A stretch of 64,000 nucleotides of DNA from Thermoleophilia bacterium. Lineage in GTDB: Bacteria; Actinomycetota; Thermoleophilia; Gaiellales; Gaiellaceae. Position numbers and translations under genes: made by a program. The notes under the pieces are model-generated. The model did no database searches, was not told the DNA's origin, and worked only from the letters and a program-made list of their open reading frames with translations. Location: positions 124,001 to 188,000 of the forward strand of contig JADLFG010000029.1 of the NCBI GenBank assembly GCA_020845695.1, written 5' to 3'. This document shows, one piece after another, positions 32,696-41,545 of the stretch (positions are counted from its first letter, which is position 1; each line of letters begins with the position of its first letter).

Positions 32696-33468
32696 TGCGT
32701 CTCGCGGGCAAGGTCGCGCTCGTCACCGGTGCCGCGCGCGAGCGTGGCATCGGCCGGGGGATCGCCACCTGCCTCGTCGGGGAGGGCTGCGCTGTCGCCG
32801 TCAACGACGTGGCAGCGGCGGAGGAGGGGCGCGAGCTCGTCGAGCGCCTGCGGGCGCTCGGGGGGCGTGCGGAGCTGTACCTGGCCGACGTCAGCGACCG
32901 GGTCGCCGTGGACGGCATGATCGAGCGGGTCCGAGCCGACCTCGGCGGCCTCGACTTCATCTGCTCGAACGCGGGCGTCGCCGACTGGGAGACCCTGCTC
33001 GAGGCCACCCCGGAGAGCTTCGACCGCCAGGTGGCGGTCAATCTCACCGGGGCATTCAACGTCTGCCAGGCGGCGGCCCGCTCGCTGGTCGCGGCCGGCC
33101 GGGGCGGCAGGATCGTCATCACGTCCTCGGTGCACGTGCAGATGCCGTTCCCCAGCATGGCGGTCTACGGCGCGACGAAGCAGGCGCTGCGCGCGCTCAC
33201 GGAGTCGCTCGCGATCGAGCTTGCCCCGTACGGCATCACCGCCAACCACGTCGGGCCCGGCTGGGTGCGCTCGCAGATCAACGACCGCTCGCCGGCGCTC
33301 CAGACTGAGGCGGACGTGGCCGCGACGCTCGAGCTGATTCCGGCCGGCCGCCCGGCCGAGCCGGAGGAGCTCGGGCGGGCCGTCGTCTACCTCTGCTCGC
33401 CCGCTGCCGCGTACGTGACCGGCGCCTTCCTCCGAGTCGACGGCGGCTTCGTGGTCGGGAAGTACTGA
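32695..33468 (+). CDS. Short-chain dehydrogenase/reductase, complete
   Basis: 257 residues. Classical SDR: VALVTGAARERGIGRGIATCL (cofactor loop with an extended spacing), FICSNAGVADWE (NAG), catalytic Ser in IVITSSVHVQMP, AVYGATKQALRALTESLA (YxxxK), ANHVGPGWV and an end VDGGFVVGKY. Likely NAD(P)-dependent oxidation of a sugar or keto-acid intermediate. It pairs with the degenerate SDR-like gene that follows directly. Confidence 0.87.
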   Translation: MRLAGKVALVTGAARERGIGRGIATCLVGEGCAVAVNDVAAAEEGRELVERLRALGGRAELYLADVSDRVAVDGMIERVRADLGGLDFICSNAGVADWETLLEATPESFDRQVAVNLTGAFNVCQAAARSLVAAGRGGRIVITSSVHVQMPFPSMAVYGATKQALRALTESLAIELAPYGITANHVGPGWVRSQINDRSPALQTEADVAATLELIPAGRPAEPEELGRAVVYLCSPAAAYVTGAFLRVDGGFVVGKY

Positions 33469-34046
33469 TGGGCGAGGTCACGCTCGTCAAGGTCCCCGCT
33501 GCCCTCGAGCCCGCCGTCGCCACGGCGCTGGCGGGGTCGGAGCTCGACGTGGCCGTCGTCGGAGCCGGCGACCTGCCGCTCGCCGGCGTGCTCGACGTTG
33601 ACGCGCCCGCCTGGGCGTCCGCGATCGCCGCGCTGCGCGAGGCGTTCCTCGCGGTTGCCGAGGCGGCGGCGGCGATGGTCGGGGGCGGCGCGGGAGGGCG
33701 CGTTCTCGTCCTGACCTCGCCGGCCGCCGTGCGCCCGATCGAGGGTGCGTGCCTGCCCGGAATCGCGGGCGCGTTTCTGACCACGATCGCCCAGGTGGCG
33801 GCGGTCGAGCTCGCGCCGCACGGGATCACCGTGAACGTCGTCGTGCCCGGCTGGGTGGAGGGGGACGCGCCGGCGGCGCTCGCCGGTGGCGTCCCGGCGG
33901 GCCGGCTCGCACGCGCCGAGGAGATCGCGGCGGTCTGCGCGTTTCTCGCCTCGCCGGCCGCCGCCTACGTCACGGGCGCGGTCGTGACCGCGGACGGCGG
34001 CTTCACGATCACGAAGGCCGCGGGCGGCTCGCCGCTCTCCGGTTGA
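33468..34046 (+). CDS. Degenerate SDR-like protein lacking cofactor and catalytic motifs
   Basis: 192 residues from ATG, one base overlap with the intact SDR. The C-terminal half is plainly SDR (AAVELAPHGITVNVVVPGWV, then AYVTGAVVTADGGFTITKA), closely like its neighbour. However, the N-terminal TGxxxGxG site is absent, and the YxxxK position reads LPGIAGAFL with neither Tyr nor Lys, although a Ser remains (VLVLTSPAAV). The frame is uninterrupted and the codon use is normal, so it is maintained. It may be a non-catalytic subunit forming heteromers with the intact SDR, or an enzyme with a changed role. Confidence 0.65.
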   Translation: MGEVTLVKVPAALEPAVATALAGSELDVAVVGAGDLPLAGVLDVDAPAWASAIAALREAFLAVAEAAAAMVGGGAGGRVLVLTSPAAVRPIEGACLPGIAGAFLTTIAQVAAVELAPHGITVNVVVPGWVEGDAPAALAGGVPAGRLARAEEIAAVCAFLASPAAAYVTGAVVTADGGFTITKAAGGSPLSG

Positions 34047-34077
34047 GGACTGGCCAGACGACCCGAAGGAGGCGCTC

Positions 34078-34902
34078 GTGCAGCTCGGCCTGATCGAATC
34101 CGCCTGGTTTCACACCCCACTCGATGGCAAGCCCGGCCTCGAGCAGGCGCGGGAGATCGGTTACCAGACGATCGACATCTTCCGCGACCCGCTGGCTCTG
34201 GGCGACGACGAGCGCCGCGCCTACGTGCGCGCAGTCGCCGAGGTCGGCCTGCCCGTGCCCTCGCTCATCTGCATCTCGCTCGGGATCGCCGACTTCCATC
34301 CCGCCGTGCAGCGCTTCCACGTCGATCGGGCCAAGCGGCACGTCGACTTCGCGGCCGAGCTCGGCGCTGCCAATGTCCTCTTCGTGCTCGGCGAGTACAT
34401 GTGGCAGCAGGAAGTGATCCCGCCGGCAGCGCAGTGGGACACCGCCGTTGCGAACACCCGGGAGATCGGGGAGTACGCGGCCGGGCAGGGAATCGAGCTG
34501 GCGCTCGAGCTCGAGCCTTTCGATCTCTCGCTCGTGAACACGGTCGACACGATGGTCCGGTTCCTGGACGACGTCGGTCTACCGAGCGTGCGCGCGAACA
34601 TCGACTGCTCCCACCTGTGGCTGATGCGCATCGATGCCGCCGAGATCGGGCGCCTGGCCGGCCGGATCGCGCACGTGCACTTCTCCGACTGCGACGGCGA
34701 GAAGCACGGCGATCTCCCTCCGGGACGCGGCAACACGCCGCTGCTCTCCTACCTGGAGGCGATCCGCGACACGGGCTACACGGGGCCCGTCTCGCTCGAG
34801 CTCGAGTTCCCGCCGCCCGGAACGGAGATGGTTCCCTGGGTCGAGGAGGCCTACCGGGAGACCCGGGCGCTCATGGAGCGGGCGGGGGTCTTCGAGCGCT
34901 GA
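34078..34902 (+). CDS. TIM-barrel sugar isomerase/epimerase, copy 3
   Basis: 274 residues, GTG after GAAGGAGG. Motifs: REIGYQTIDIFRDPL, the metal Glu in IELALELEPFDLS, VRANIDCSHLWLM (Asp/His), IAHVHFSDCDGEKHGD (His) and PVSLELEFPPP (Glu). The HGDLPPGRGN stretch is common in D-tagatose 3-epimerase/hydroxypyruvate-isomerase-like proteins. Last gene of the LacI operon; the xylonate dehydratase converges on it 25 bases later. Confidence 0.8.
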   Translation: MQLGLIESAWFHTPLDGKPGLEQAREIGYQTIDIFRDPLALGDDERRAYVRAVAEVGLPVPSLICISLGIADFHPAVQRFHVDRAKRHVDFAAELGAANVLFVLGEYMWQQEVIPPAAQWDTAVANTREIGEYAAGQGIELALELEPFDLSLVNTVDTMVRFLDDVGLPSVRANIDCSHLWLMRIDAAEIGRLAGRIAHVHFSDCDGEKHGDLPPGRGNTPLLSYLEAIRDTGYTGPVSLELEFPPPGTEMVPWVEEAYRETRALMERAGVFER

Positions 34903-34927
34903 CCGCGGCGGCCGGGGTCACCGTGCC

Positions 34928-36868
34928 TCAGGGGCGGCCGAGCGCGGCCGCGATCGCTCCCGGGTCGTAGACGCAGCCGCCCCAGAGGCCGCCGCTCGCC
35001 GACTGGAGCCGCGCCCAGAGCACGGTATCGGCCGGTAGCCGGGGATCGGGCGCGACGTCCTCCCGCACGGGCCGGTCCGCGAGCACCCGCGCCGCCAGCT
35101 CGGCCGTCCACTCCTCGTCGCCGTGGCCGACGAGGTCGACGGAGGCCTCGAGACGGATCGGATCGACGACGATCCGCACGCGGTCGCCGTCGACGAGCTT
35201 CCCGATCGGGCCACCCTCGAGCGCCTCGGGACTGACGTGGCCGATGCAGGCCCCGGTCGAGACACCCGAGAAGCGCGCGTCCGTGACGAGGGCGACCTGG
35301 TGCCCGGCCGGCAGGAACCTGAGCGCGGACGTGAGCTGGTAGGTCTCCTCCATGCCGGTGCCGAGGGGGCCGCGCCCGGCGAGCACGAGCACGTCGCCGG
35401 CCCGGATCGGCTCGCCGGCTGTGCCCTTGATTGCCGCGATCGCGTCCGGCTCGCTCGTGAACACACGTGCGCGGCCGGTGAGCCTGTAGACGCCGTCCTC
35501 GGCGAGCACGTCCGGGTCGATCGCGGTCGACTTGATCACGCTGCCGCCGGGCGCCAGGTTGCCGCCGGGGAAGCAGACCGTCGGCGTCATGCCCTTCGTC
35601 CGCGCCCGGTCGGGCGGGGAGATGACGTCGTCGGGATCGACGCCGTCGGCCTCGGCGAGCCGTGCCCGGAGCCGCGCGCGCCGCTCGCTTCCCTCCCACT
35701 CGTCGAGGAGGTCGTCCCAGCTGCGGCCGGACACGGTGCGGGCCGTGCTGTTGAAGAGGCCGAGCGCCCGCAGGTGCAGCGCGACCTCGGGCACGCCGCC
35801 GGCGAGGAAGACCCGCACGGTCGGGTGGTTACGCGGTCCGTTCGGGAGCGCGTCGACGAGGCGTGGGACGGCACGGTTGACCCGCCGCCAGTCCTCGACC
35901 GCCGGTCGCGCCAGCCCGCTCGCGTGCGCGATCGCGGGGATGTGGATGAGCAGGTTGGTGGAGCCGCCGAAGGCGGCGTGGACGAGCATCGCGTTCTCGA
36001 CCGCCTCGGCGGTCAACACCTCCCCGAGCGTGCGCCCGTTCCGCCACTGGTCCTGGACCGCCCGTGCGGTGCGGCTGGCGAGATCGAGCCAGATCGGCTG
36101 CCCCGAGGGGGCGAGTGCCGCGTGCGGGACGGTCAGCCCGAGCGCCTCGGCGACGACCTGCGAGGTCGCGGCGGTGCCGAGGAACTGGCAGCCGCCGCCG
36201 GGGGTGGCGCACGCCCGGCAGCCGAGGTCGGCGGCCTGCTCGAGTGTGACGAGTCCGTGCGCGAAGCGCGCCCCGAGCGTCTGCACCGCGCCCGCGTCCT
36301 CCCCCTGGCGGGGCGGCAGGGTCACCCCGCCCGGCACGATCGCGCCGGCCAGCTCCCGGAACGAGGCGAGTGCCAGCAGCATCGCCGGCAGGCCCTTGTC
36401 GCAGGTGGCGATGCCGATCACGCCCTTGCGCAGCGGGAGCGAGCGGACGAGGCGGCGCAGCACGATCGCCGCGTCGTTTCGGTAGGGGAGCGAGTCGAAC
36501 ATCCCCGCCGTCCCCTGCGAGCGGCCGTCGCAGGGGTCGGTGACGGCGCCCGCGTACGGGAGCGCGCCGAGGCGGTCGAGCTCGAGCGCGGCCTCGCGCA
36601 CGAGCAGGCCGACCTCCCAGTGCCCCGTGTGGTAGCCGAGCGCGACCGGCGTCCCGTCGTCCGCGCGCAGCCCGCCCTGCGTCGACAGGATCAGGCACTG
36701 GTCGCGCCCCACCTTGGCCGGGTCCCAGCCCATGCCGGCGCCCTGGGTGAGGCCGAAGACGTCCCCGGAGGGGCTGTCGCGCAGGAGCTCGTCCGTCAGC
36801 GGCAGCGTTCCGGCGGGGCCGGCTGCCGCGGTCTCGACCTCGTAGAGGTCCCGCTCGGCGTCAGTCAC
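34928..36868 (-). CDS. D-xylonate dehydratase, YjhG/YagF type (IlvD/Edd superfamily)
   Basis: 646 residues from GTG at 36868, chosen because it overlaps the upstream UroD stop as GTGA; the frame to 37246 is only a shadow. Collinear with E. coli YjhG/Yag[125 protein letters not shown] and [22 protein letters not shown]. Cysteines in DPCDG, ATCDKG and GGGCQF are the expected cluster ligands. The enzyme dehydrates D-xylonate to 2-keto-3-deoxyxylonate. The partner enzymes at 52.6-54.9 kb would finish a Weimberg pathway. Confidence 0.9.
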   Translation of the reverse strand: MTDAERDLYEVETAAAGPAGTLPLTDELLRDSPSGDVFGLTQGAGMGWDPAKVGRDQCLILSTQGGLRADDGTPVALGYHTGHWEVGLLVREAALELDRLGALPYAGAVTDPCDGRSQGTAGMFDSLPYRNDAAIVLRRLVRSLPLRKGVIGIATCDKGLPAMLLALASFRELAGAIVPGGVTLPPRQGEDAGAVQTLGARFAHGLVTLEQAADLGCRACATPGGGCQFLGTAATSQVVAEALGLTVPHAALAPSGQPIWLDLASRTARAVQDQWRNGRTLGEVLTAEAVENAMLVHAAFGGSTNLLIHIPAIAHASGLARPAVEDWRRVNRAVPRLVDALPNGPRNHPTVRVFLAGGVPEVALHLRALGLFNSTARTVSGRSWDDLLDEWEGSERRARLRARLAEADGVDPDDVISPPDRARTKGMTPTVCFPGGNLAPGGSVIKSTAIDPDVLAEDGVYRLTGRARVFTSEPDAIAAIKGTAGEPIRAGDVLVLAGRGPLGTGMEETYQLTSALRFLPAGHQVALVTDARFSGVSTGACIGHVSPEALEGGPIGKLVDGDRVRIVVDPIRLEASVDLVGHGDEEWTAELAARVLADRPVREDVAPDPRLPADTVLWARLQSASGGLWGGCVYDPGAIAAALGRP

Positions 36869-38034
36869 CGGTAGCGGCCGTGCTCGCGCGCGGTCTCGCA
36901 CATGACCTCGATCAGGCCCTCCTTCGCGTCGAAGATCTGCCCGGTCGAGCGCAGCACGTAGCCGCCGCCCGCCATCGCCGCGTCGAGGCAGCGCCTGACC
37001 TCCGCGCGGACGGCATCGGCATCGGCCTCGTGGAGCAGATGCTCGTTGAAGCCGCCGAACAGGCAGACGCGGTCGCCGATGCGGCGCTTGGCGTCCGCGA
37101 GGTCGACATCGCCCGAGGAGCGGTCCGAGGTGAGCGTCTCGATCGCGTCGGGCCCCGTGGCGGCCATGTCCTCGAGGATCAGCGTTGCCCGGCCGCAGTT
37201 GTGGAAGCTGACGAGGTAGCCGGCCTCGTGGGCAGCTCGCACGCACTCGGTCTCGTAGGGCTGCATGAACTCGCGGAAGTGCTCGGGTGCCACGCCGACC
37301 CCGACCCAGGTCTCGTTCATCGAGATGGAATGGATCCCGGTCTCGCCGAGCCGGCGGTAGAAGCCCTTCAGCCAGTCGGTGCAGAACCGCATCAGGTCGT
37401 GGACGAATGCTGGCCGGTCGTACACGTCCATCGAGAGATCGACGAGGCCTCTGATCTCAGCGGCCATGTCCCACGGCCCGACCACGTGGTGCAGCCACCA
37501 GGCCTCGTCTCCGACCTTCGCCACCATCCCTGCCAGCACGGACATGTCGAAGAGGGCGGGCGCCGGGAAGTGACGCAGCGCGGGCAGCTTGCGCTCGGGC
37601 TCGTCGCCCTTGAGCAGGAAATCGTGACAGGAGGTGCCGAACCCGTCCTCGGTGCGGTAGGAGTAGTCGAGCTCGCCGTCGGGCGTCTCGATCGTGTGGC
37701 GGTGTTCCCGCCAGCCGTCGCCGCGGCCCGTCTCCTCGATCGTCTCCACCCACGTGTCCGTCTCGAGCGGGCGCGGGAACAAGAGCCGCGGCCAGATCTC
37801 GTGCTCGCCGATGTGCTGGCTGTAGGTCGTGATCATCGGGTCGAGGCCGAGATCGGCCTGCATCTTCACGATCGAGCCGAGCGGATCGTCGATCCAGAGC
37901 TCGAACAGGTCGAGGAACGACTGGTCGGGGCGCCGGAGCTTCTTGATCAGCGGCAGGCCCAGCCAGCAGTGGACGGGCACCCGATCCGGGATGCCCCGCT
38001 CGAAGGCGATGCGTGTGCGCTCGGCGGTCTTCAC
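36865..38034 (-). CDS. UroD/MtaA-family methyltransferase, probable corrinoid-linked
   Basis: 389 residues from GTG at 38034 with GGGAGAG just upstream; ATG at 38052 is an alternative. The opening [20 protein letters not shown] is typical of the superfamily. The zinc pair His278-x-Cys280 ([13 protein letters not shown]) is present, but the third Cys common in MtaA/MtbA (GGYxLxxGC) is replaced ([13 protein letters not shown]). These enzymes move methyl groups to or from a corrinoid protein. Support comes from context: the divergent operon encodes a corrinoid protein and its reductive activator. The stop overlaps the xylonate dehydratase start, so the two are co-translated. Confidence 0.78.
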   Translation of the reverse strand: MKTAERTRIAFERGIPDRVPVHCWLGLPLIKKLRRPDQSFLDLFELWIDDPLGSIVKMQADLGLDPMITTYSQHIGEHEIWPRLLFPRPLETDTWVETIEETGRGDGWREHRHTIETPDGELDYSYRTEDGFGTSCHDFLLKGDEPERKLPALRHFPAPALFDMSVLAGMVAKVGDEAWWLHHVVGPWDMAAEIRGLVDLSMDVYDRPAFVHDLMRFCTDWLKGFYRRLGETGIHSISMNETWVGVGVAPEHFREFMQPYETECVRAAHEAGYLVSFHNCGRATLILEDMAATGPDAIETLTSDRSSGDVDLADAKRRIGDRVCLFGGFNEHLLHEADADAVRAEVRRCLDAAMAGGGYVLRSTGQIFDAKEGLIEVMCETAREHGRYR

Positions 38035-38062
38035 GGTCTCTCCCTTTCCCATCGGCCCCCAC

Positions 38063-38081
38063 GGTGCCATGTTGCGGCACC
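38063..38081. promoter_or_regulatory. Candidate IclR operator, site 1
   Basis: GGTGCCATGTTGCGGCACC has perfect 6-base inverted arms (GGTGCC/GGCACC) around 7 bases. It lies just downstream of the reverse-strand -10 box for the methyltransferase gene. A near copy lies at 38141-38159. Confidence 0.55.
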
Positions 38082-38093
38082 CGATCAGGGATG

Positions 38094-38099
38094 ATATTA
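38094..38099 (-). promoter_or_regulatory. -10 box TAATAT for the methyltransferase operon
   Basis: The reverse strand reads TAATAT, 13 bases upstream of operator site 1, giving a leader of about 50 bases with a GGGAGAG ribosome site. No good -35 was found, which fits an activated promoter. Confidence 0.45.
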
Positions 38100-38122
38100 G
38101 CGCGCTGGTGAGGTAGCAGCTG

Positions 38123-38151
38123 TTGACGCGCAGTAGAGTAGGTGCCATATT
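38123..38151 (+). promoter_or_regulatory. Promoter for the IclR-corrinoid operon
   Basis: TTGACG, a 17-base spacer and CATATT place the transcript start at about 38159, at the ATG of the regulator (38160). Operator-like site 2 covers the -10 box. Confidence 0.45.
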
Positions 38152-38159
38152 GTGGGACT
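38141..38159. promoter_or_regulatory. Candidate IclR operator, site 2
   Basis: GGTGCCATATTGTGGGACT matches site 1 at 15 of 19 positions in the same orientation and ends at the base before the regulator's ATG. It overlaps the -10 box, as expected for autorepression. Confidence 0.5.
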
Positions 38160-38929
38160 ATGGCGCCGGTGGAAGAGGGATCGCAGGCGATCGATCGCGC
38201 CGCACGGATTCTCGTGCGGCTCGTCGCGACCGAGGAGCCGGTCACGCTCGCCGGCGTGATGCGGGAGACGCGGCTGCCGAAGTCGACCGCCGCGCGCCTG
38301 CTCAGAGCGCTCGAGCGCAACGGGCTCGCGCAGCGCCGCCGCGGCGGCGGCTTCCGGCCCGGGCCCGTGCTCGTCGAGTACGCGCGCCGGGACGCGAGCG
38401 TGGGCGATCTCGCCATGCTCGCCTGGCCGTTCCTCCAGGAGCTCGGCCGCGAGACCGGGGAGACGGCGAACGTGGCGATCCCGACCCCCGGCGGCGTCGC
38501 CCGGCTCGCCCAGATCGACTCGACGCATCCGCTCGGCGCGGGCAACTGGGTCGGGGCGCGGATTCCGCCCCACGCGTCGTCGCTCGGGACGGTCTTCATG
38601 GCCTTCGGGGCCGCCCAGCCCCCGGTCGGCCGGCTCTCGAAGCTCGGGCCGAGCACGATCACGAGCGTCGAGCGCCTGCTCGCCGAGCTCGACCGGGTCC
38701 GGCGTGACGGCTACGCGACGACGTGGGAGGAGCTCGAGGCGGGGCTCTGCTCGACCGCCGCGCCGGTGCGCGGGGCCCGCGGGACGGTGATCGCCGGGAT
38801 CTCCGTCTCCGCGCCGACCGTGCGGACGTCGCGCGAGCGTCTCGCCGAGCTCTCGGGCCGGGTCGTCGACGCGGCCGGCGCGCTCTCGGCGCACATCAAG
38901 CTCTGCCACCAGGAAGGGGACGGAAAGCC

Positions 38930-38933
<4 letters not shown>
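38160..38933 (+). CDS. IclR-family transcriptional regulator
   Basis: 257 residues from ATG at 38160; an in-frame GTG at 38142 would lie within the operator. The winged helix covers residues 7-65 (SQAIDRAARILVRL; LPKSTAARLLRALERNGLAQR). The effector domain follows (ETGETANVAIPTPGGVARLAQIDS; VIAGISVSAPTVRTSRERL). It probably controls both its own operon and the divergent methyltransferase-dehydratase operon through the two repeated elements. The inducer is unknown, but IclR proteins often sense aromatic or sugar-derived acids. The stop overlaps the corrinoid protein start (ATGA). Confidence 0.87.
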
Positions 38934-39595
<662 letters not shown>

Positions 39596-39602
39596 GCCCG
39601 GG

Positions 39603-41480
39603 ATGGGCGCAGTCGCTGCGGGCGCGCCGGCCGTGGAGGAGCGCTCCGAGCGTGTCGAGCTGCGGTTCGAGCCCGCGGGCGTGGTCGTCCGCGTTCCGGC
39701 CGGCGTCTCGGTCTTCGACGCCGCCTCGTGGAACGGGATCGCGATCGACTCGACCTGCGGCGGGCACGGGACGTGCGCCAAGTGCCGCGTCCGCGTCGCC
39801 CGGGGCCACGTCCCCGCCGGCCCCCTCGACGAGCGCGCGTACGGCGAGGCGGAGCTCGAGCAGGGCTGGCGGCTCGCCTGCCGGGCGGAGGCCCGCTGCG
39901 ACCTCGTCGTCGAGGTGCCGCCGCTCGTCACGCGCCCGAAGGCCGCGACGGTCGGCGCCGGCCGGCAGGTGATCCTGCGCCCGGCTCTGCAGAAGCGCCA
40001 CGTCGAGCTCGCCGAGCCGACTCTCGCCGATCAGCGATCCGACCTCGAGCGCATCCGCGACGCCCTGGACGATCTCGAGCTGCGGGTGGGCGTGGACGTC
40101 CTGCGGCGGCTGCCGCGGGTCCTGCGCGAGGCGGGGTTCGCCGTCACCTGCGTCGTCGCCGACGACGTACTCGTCGACGTCGAGCCCGGCGACACGACCC
40201 GGCGGCTGCACGCGATCGCATTCGACCTCGGCACGACCACGGTCGTCGCCACGCTCCTCGATCTCGCGACGGGAACGCCGGTCGCGGTCGCCTCGATGCT
40301 GAACCGCCAGCAGCCGTTCGGGGCCGATGTGATCTCGCGGATCTCGGCGACGATGCTCGACCCGGCCGCGCTCGGGCGGCTGCGGGCGGCGGCGGCGGAG
40401 ACGCTCGCCGGGCTGGCGGCCGAGGTCTGCGAGCGGGGCGGCGTCGATCCGGCCGAGGTGTACGAGGTCGCGCTCGCCGGCAACGCGACGATGCCGCAGC
40501 TCGCGCTCGGGATCGATCCCGAGCCGCTGGGGGTGGCGCCGTTCGCGCTCGCCGCCCGCATGCTCCCGGAGCTCGACGCCGCCGAGCTCGGCCTGCCCCT
40601 GCATCCGCGCGCGCGGGCGACCGTCTTTCCCGCCCTGGGCGCCTACGTCGGCGGCGACATCGTCGCCGGGCTGCTCGCGAGCGGGATGAGCCGCGACCGG
40701 CGGCTGCGCCTGTTCATCGACGTCGGCACGAACTGCGAGCTCGCGCTCGGCTCGGCCGAGCGCCTCGTCTGTACCGCCGCCCCGGCGGGGCCCGCGTTCG
40801 AGGCCGCGCAGATCCGCTGCGGCCTGCGCGCCGCCGACGGGGCGATCGACGCGGTGCGGATCGAGGGCGACCGGCTCGAGTTGTCGGTGATCGGGGACGT
40901 CGAGCCGGCGGGAATCTGCGGCTCGGGCCTCGTCGACGCGGCGGCCGAGCTGCACCGAGCGGGGCTACTCGACGCCTCCGGGCGCTTCGTCTCGGGTGAG
41001 GCGGCAGCCACGGTCGCACCCGCGCTCTCGCGGCGGCTCGTCGAGCGGCCGGATGGGGAGCGCGTGTTCGTCCTCGACTGGCGCGGGGAGGAAGGTGACC
41101 TCGGTCGGGCCGTCTACCTCTCCCAGCGCGATGTCCGTGAGCTCCAGTTCGCCAAGGCGGCGATCGCGACCGGGTGGCGGATCCTGCTCGACGAGCTCGG
41201 CGCTCGCGCGGAGGAGATCCAGCAGGTGCTGCTCGCCGGCTCCTTCGGCTCCTACCTCTCGCCCGCGAGCGCGGTCCGGATCGGCCTCGTCCCGCCGCTG
41301 CCGCTCGCGCGGATCGTGTCGGCCGGGAACCTCGCCGGCGAGGGGGCGAAGATGGCGCTGCTCTCGCTCCAGGAGCGCCACGCCGCGACCGCCCTGCTCG
41401 ACGAGGTCGAGTACGTCGAGCTGTCCGACCGGGCCGACTTCAACGACCGCTTCGTCGAGCAGCTCGCGTTCCCGGACTAG
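39603..41480 (+). CDS. Reductive activator of corrinoid proteins (2Fe-2S ferredoxin + ASKHA, RACE/DUF4445)
   Basis: 625 residues. A plant-type ferredoxin domain carries C52-x5-C58-x2-C61 (DSTCGGHGTCAKC) and C93 (RLACRAEAR). The ATP-binding ASKHA domain follows: AIAFDLGTTTVVATLLD near residue 205, VALAGNATMPQLALG, FIDVGTNCELALGS, AGICGSGLVDAAAEL and VLLAGSFGSYLSP. Such proteins use ATP to drive reduction of inactive Co(II) corrinoid to Co(I). This directly supports a methyltransfer role for the two preceding genes. It is slightly shorter than many family members. Its presence in an apparent aerobe (CoxMSL, FAD oxidases nearby) is notable. Confidence 0.92.
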   Translation: MGAVAAGAPAVEERSERVELRFEPAGVVVRVPAGVSVFDAASWNGIAIDSTCGGHGTCAKCRVRVARGHVPAGPLDERAYGEAELEQGWRLACRAEARCDLVVEVPPLVTRPKAATVGAGRQVILRPALQKRHVELAEPTLADQRSDLERIRDALDDLELRVGVDVLRRLPRVLREAGFAVTCVVADDVLVDVEPGDTTRRLHAIAFDLGTTTVVATLLDLATGTPVAVASMLNRQQPFGADVISRISATMLDPAALGRLRAAAAETLAGLAAEVCERGGVDPAEVYEVALAGNATMPQLALGIDPEPLGVAPFALAARMLPELDAAELGLPLHPRARATVFPALGAYVGGDIVAGLLASGMSRDRRLRLFIDVGTNCELALGSAERLVCTAAPAGPAFEAAQIRCGLRAADGAIDAVRIEGDRLELSVIGDVEPAGICGSGLVDAAAELHRAGLLDASGRFVSGEAAATVAPALSRRLVERPDGERVFVLDWRGEEGDLGRAVYLSQRDVRELQFAKAAIATGWRILLDELGARAEEIQQVLLAGSFGSYLSPASAVRIGLVPPLPLARIVSAGNLAGEGAKMALLSLQERHAATALLDEVEYVELSDRADFNDRFVEQLAFPD

Positions 41481-41545
41481 CCGACTGATCGGTGATTGTC
41501 GTGCCGCGGGTACCGGGCGATCAGCGGTCGAGCATCCGGGGACGG

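Noticed and set aside
34900..34920. Hairpin TGACC...GGTCA between convergent genes as a terminator
   Set aside because: Only a 5-bp outer stem, it overlaps a stop codon and has no U-tract; too weak to annotate.
36869..37246. N-terminal extension of the xylonate dehydratase frame
   Set aside because: It overlaps the UroD-family gene in another frame and has no homology to the dehydratase family; the GTG at 36868 with GTGA overlap is the natural start.
39665..39682. tRNA T-loop-like sequence GGTTCGAGCCC
   Set aside because: It lies inside the reductive activator coding frame and no cloverleaf can be drawn around it.
41481..41545. Inverted repeat CTGATCG/CGATCAG in the gap between convergent genes
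   Set aside because: A 7-base repeat separated by 26 bases is easily due to chance and has no supporting context.
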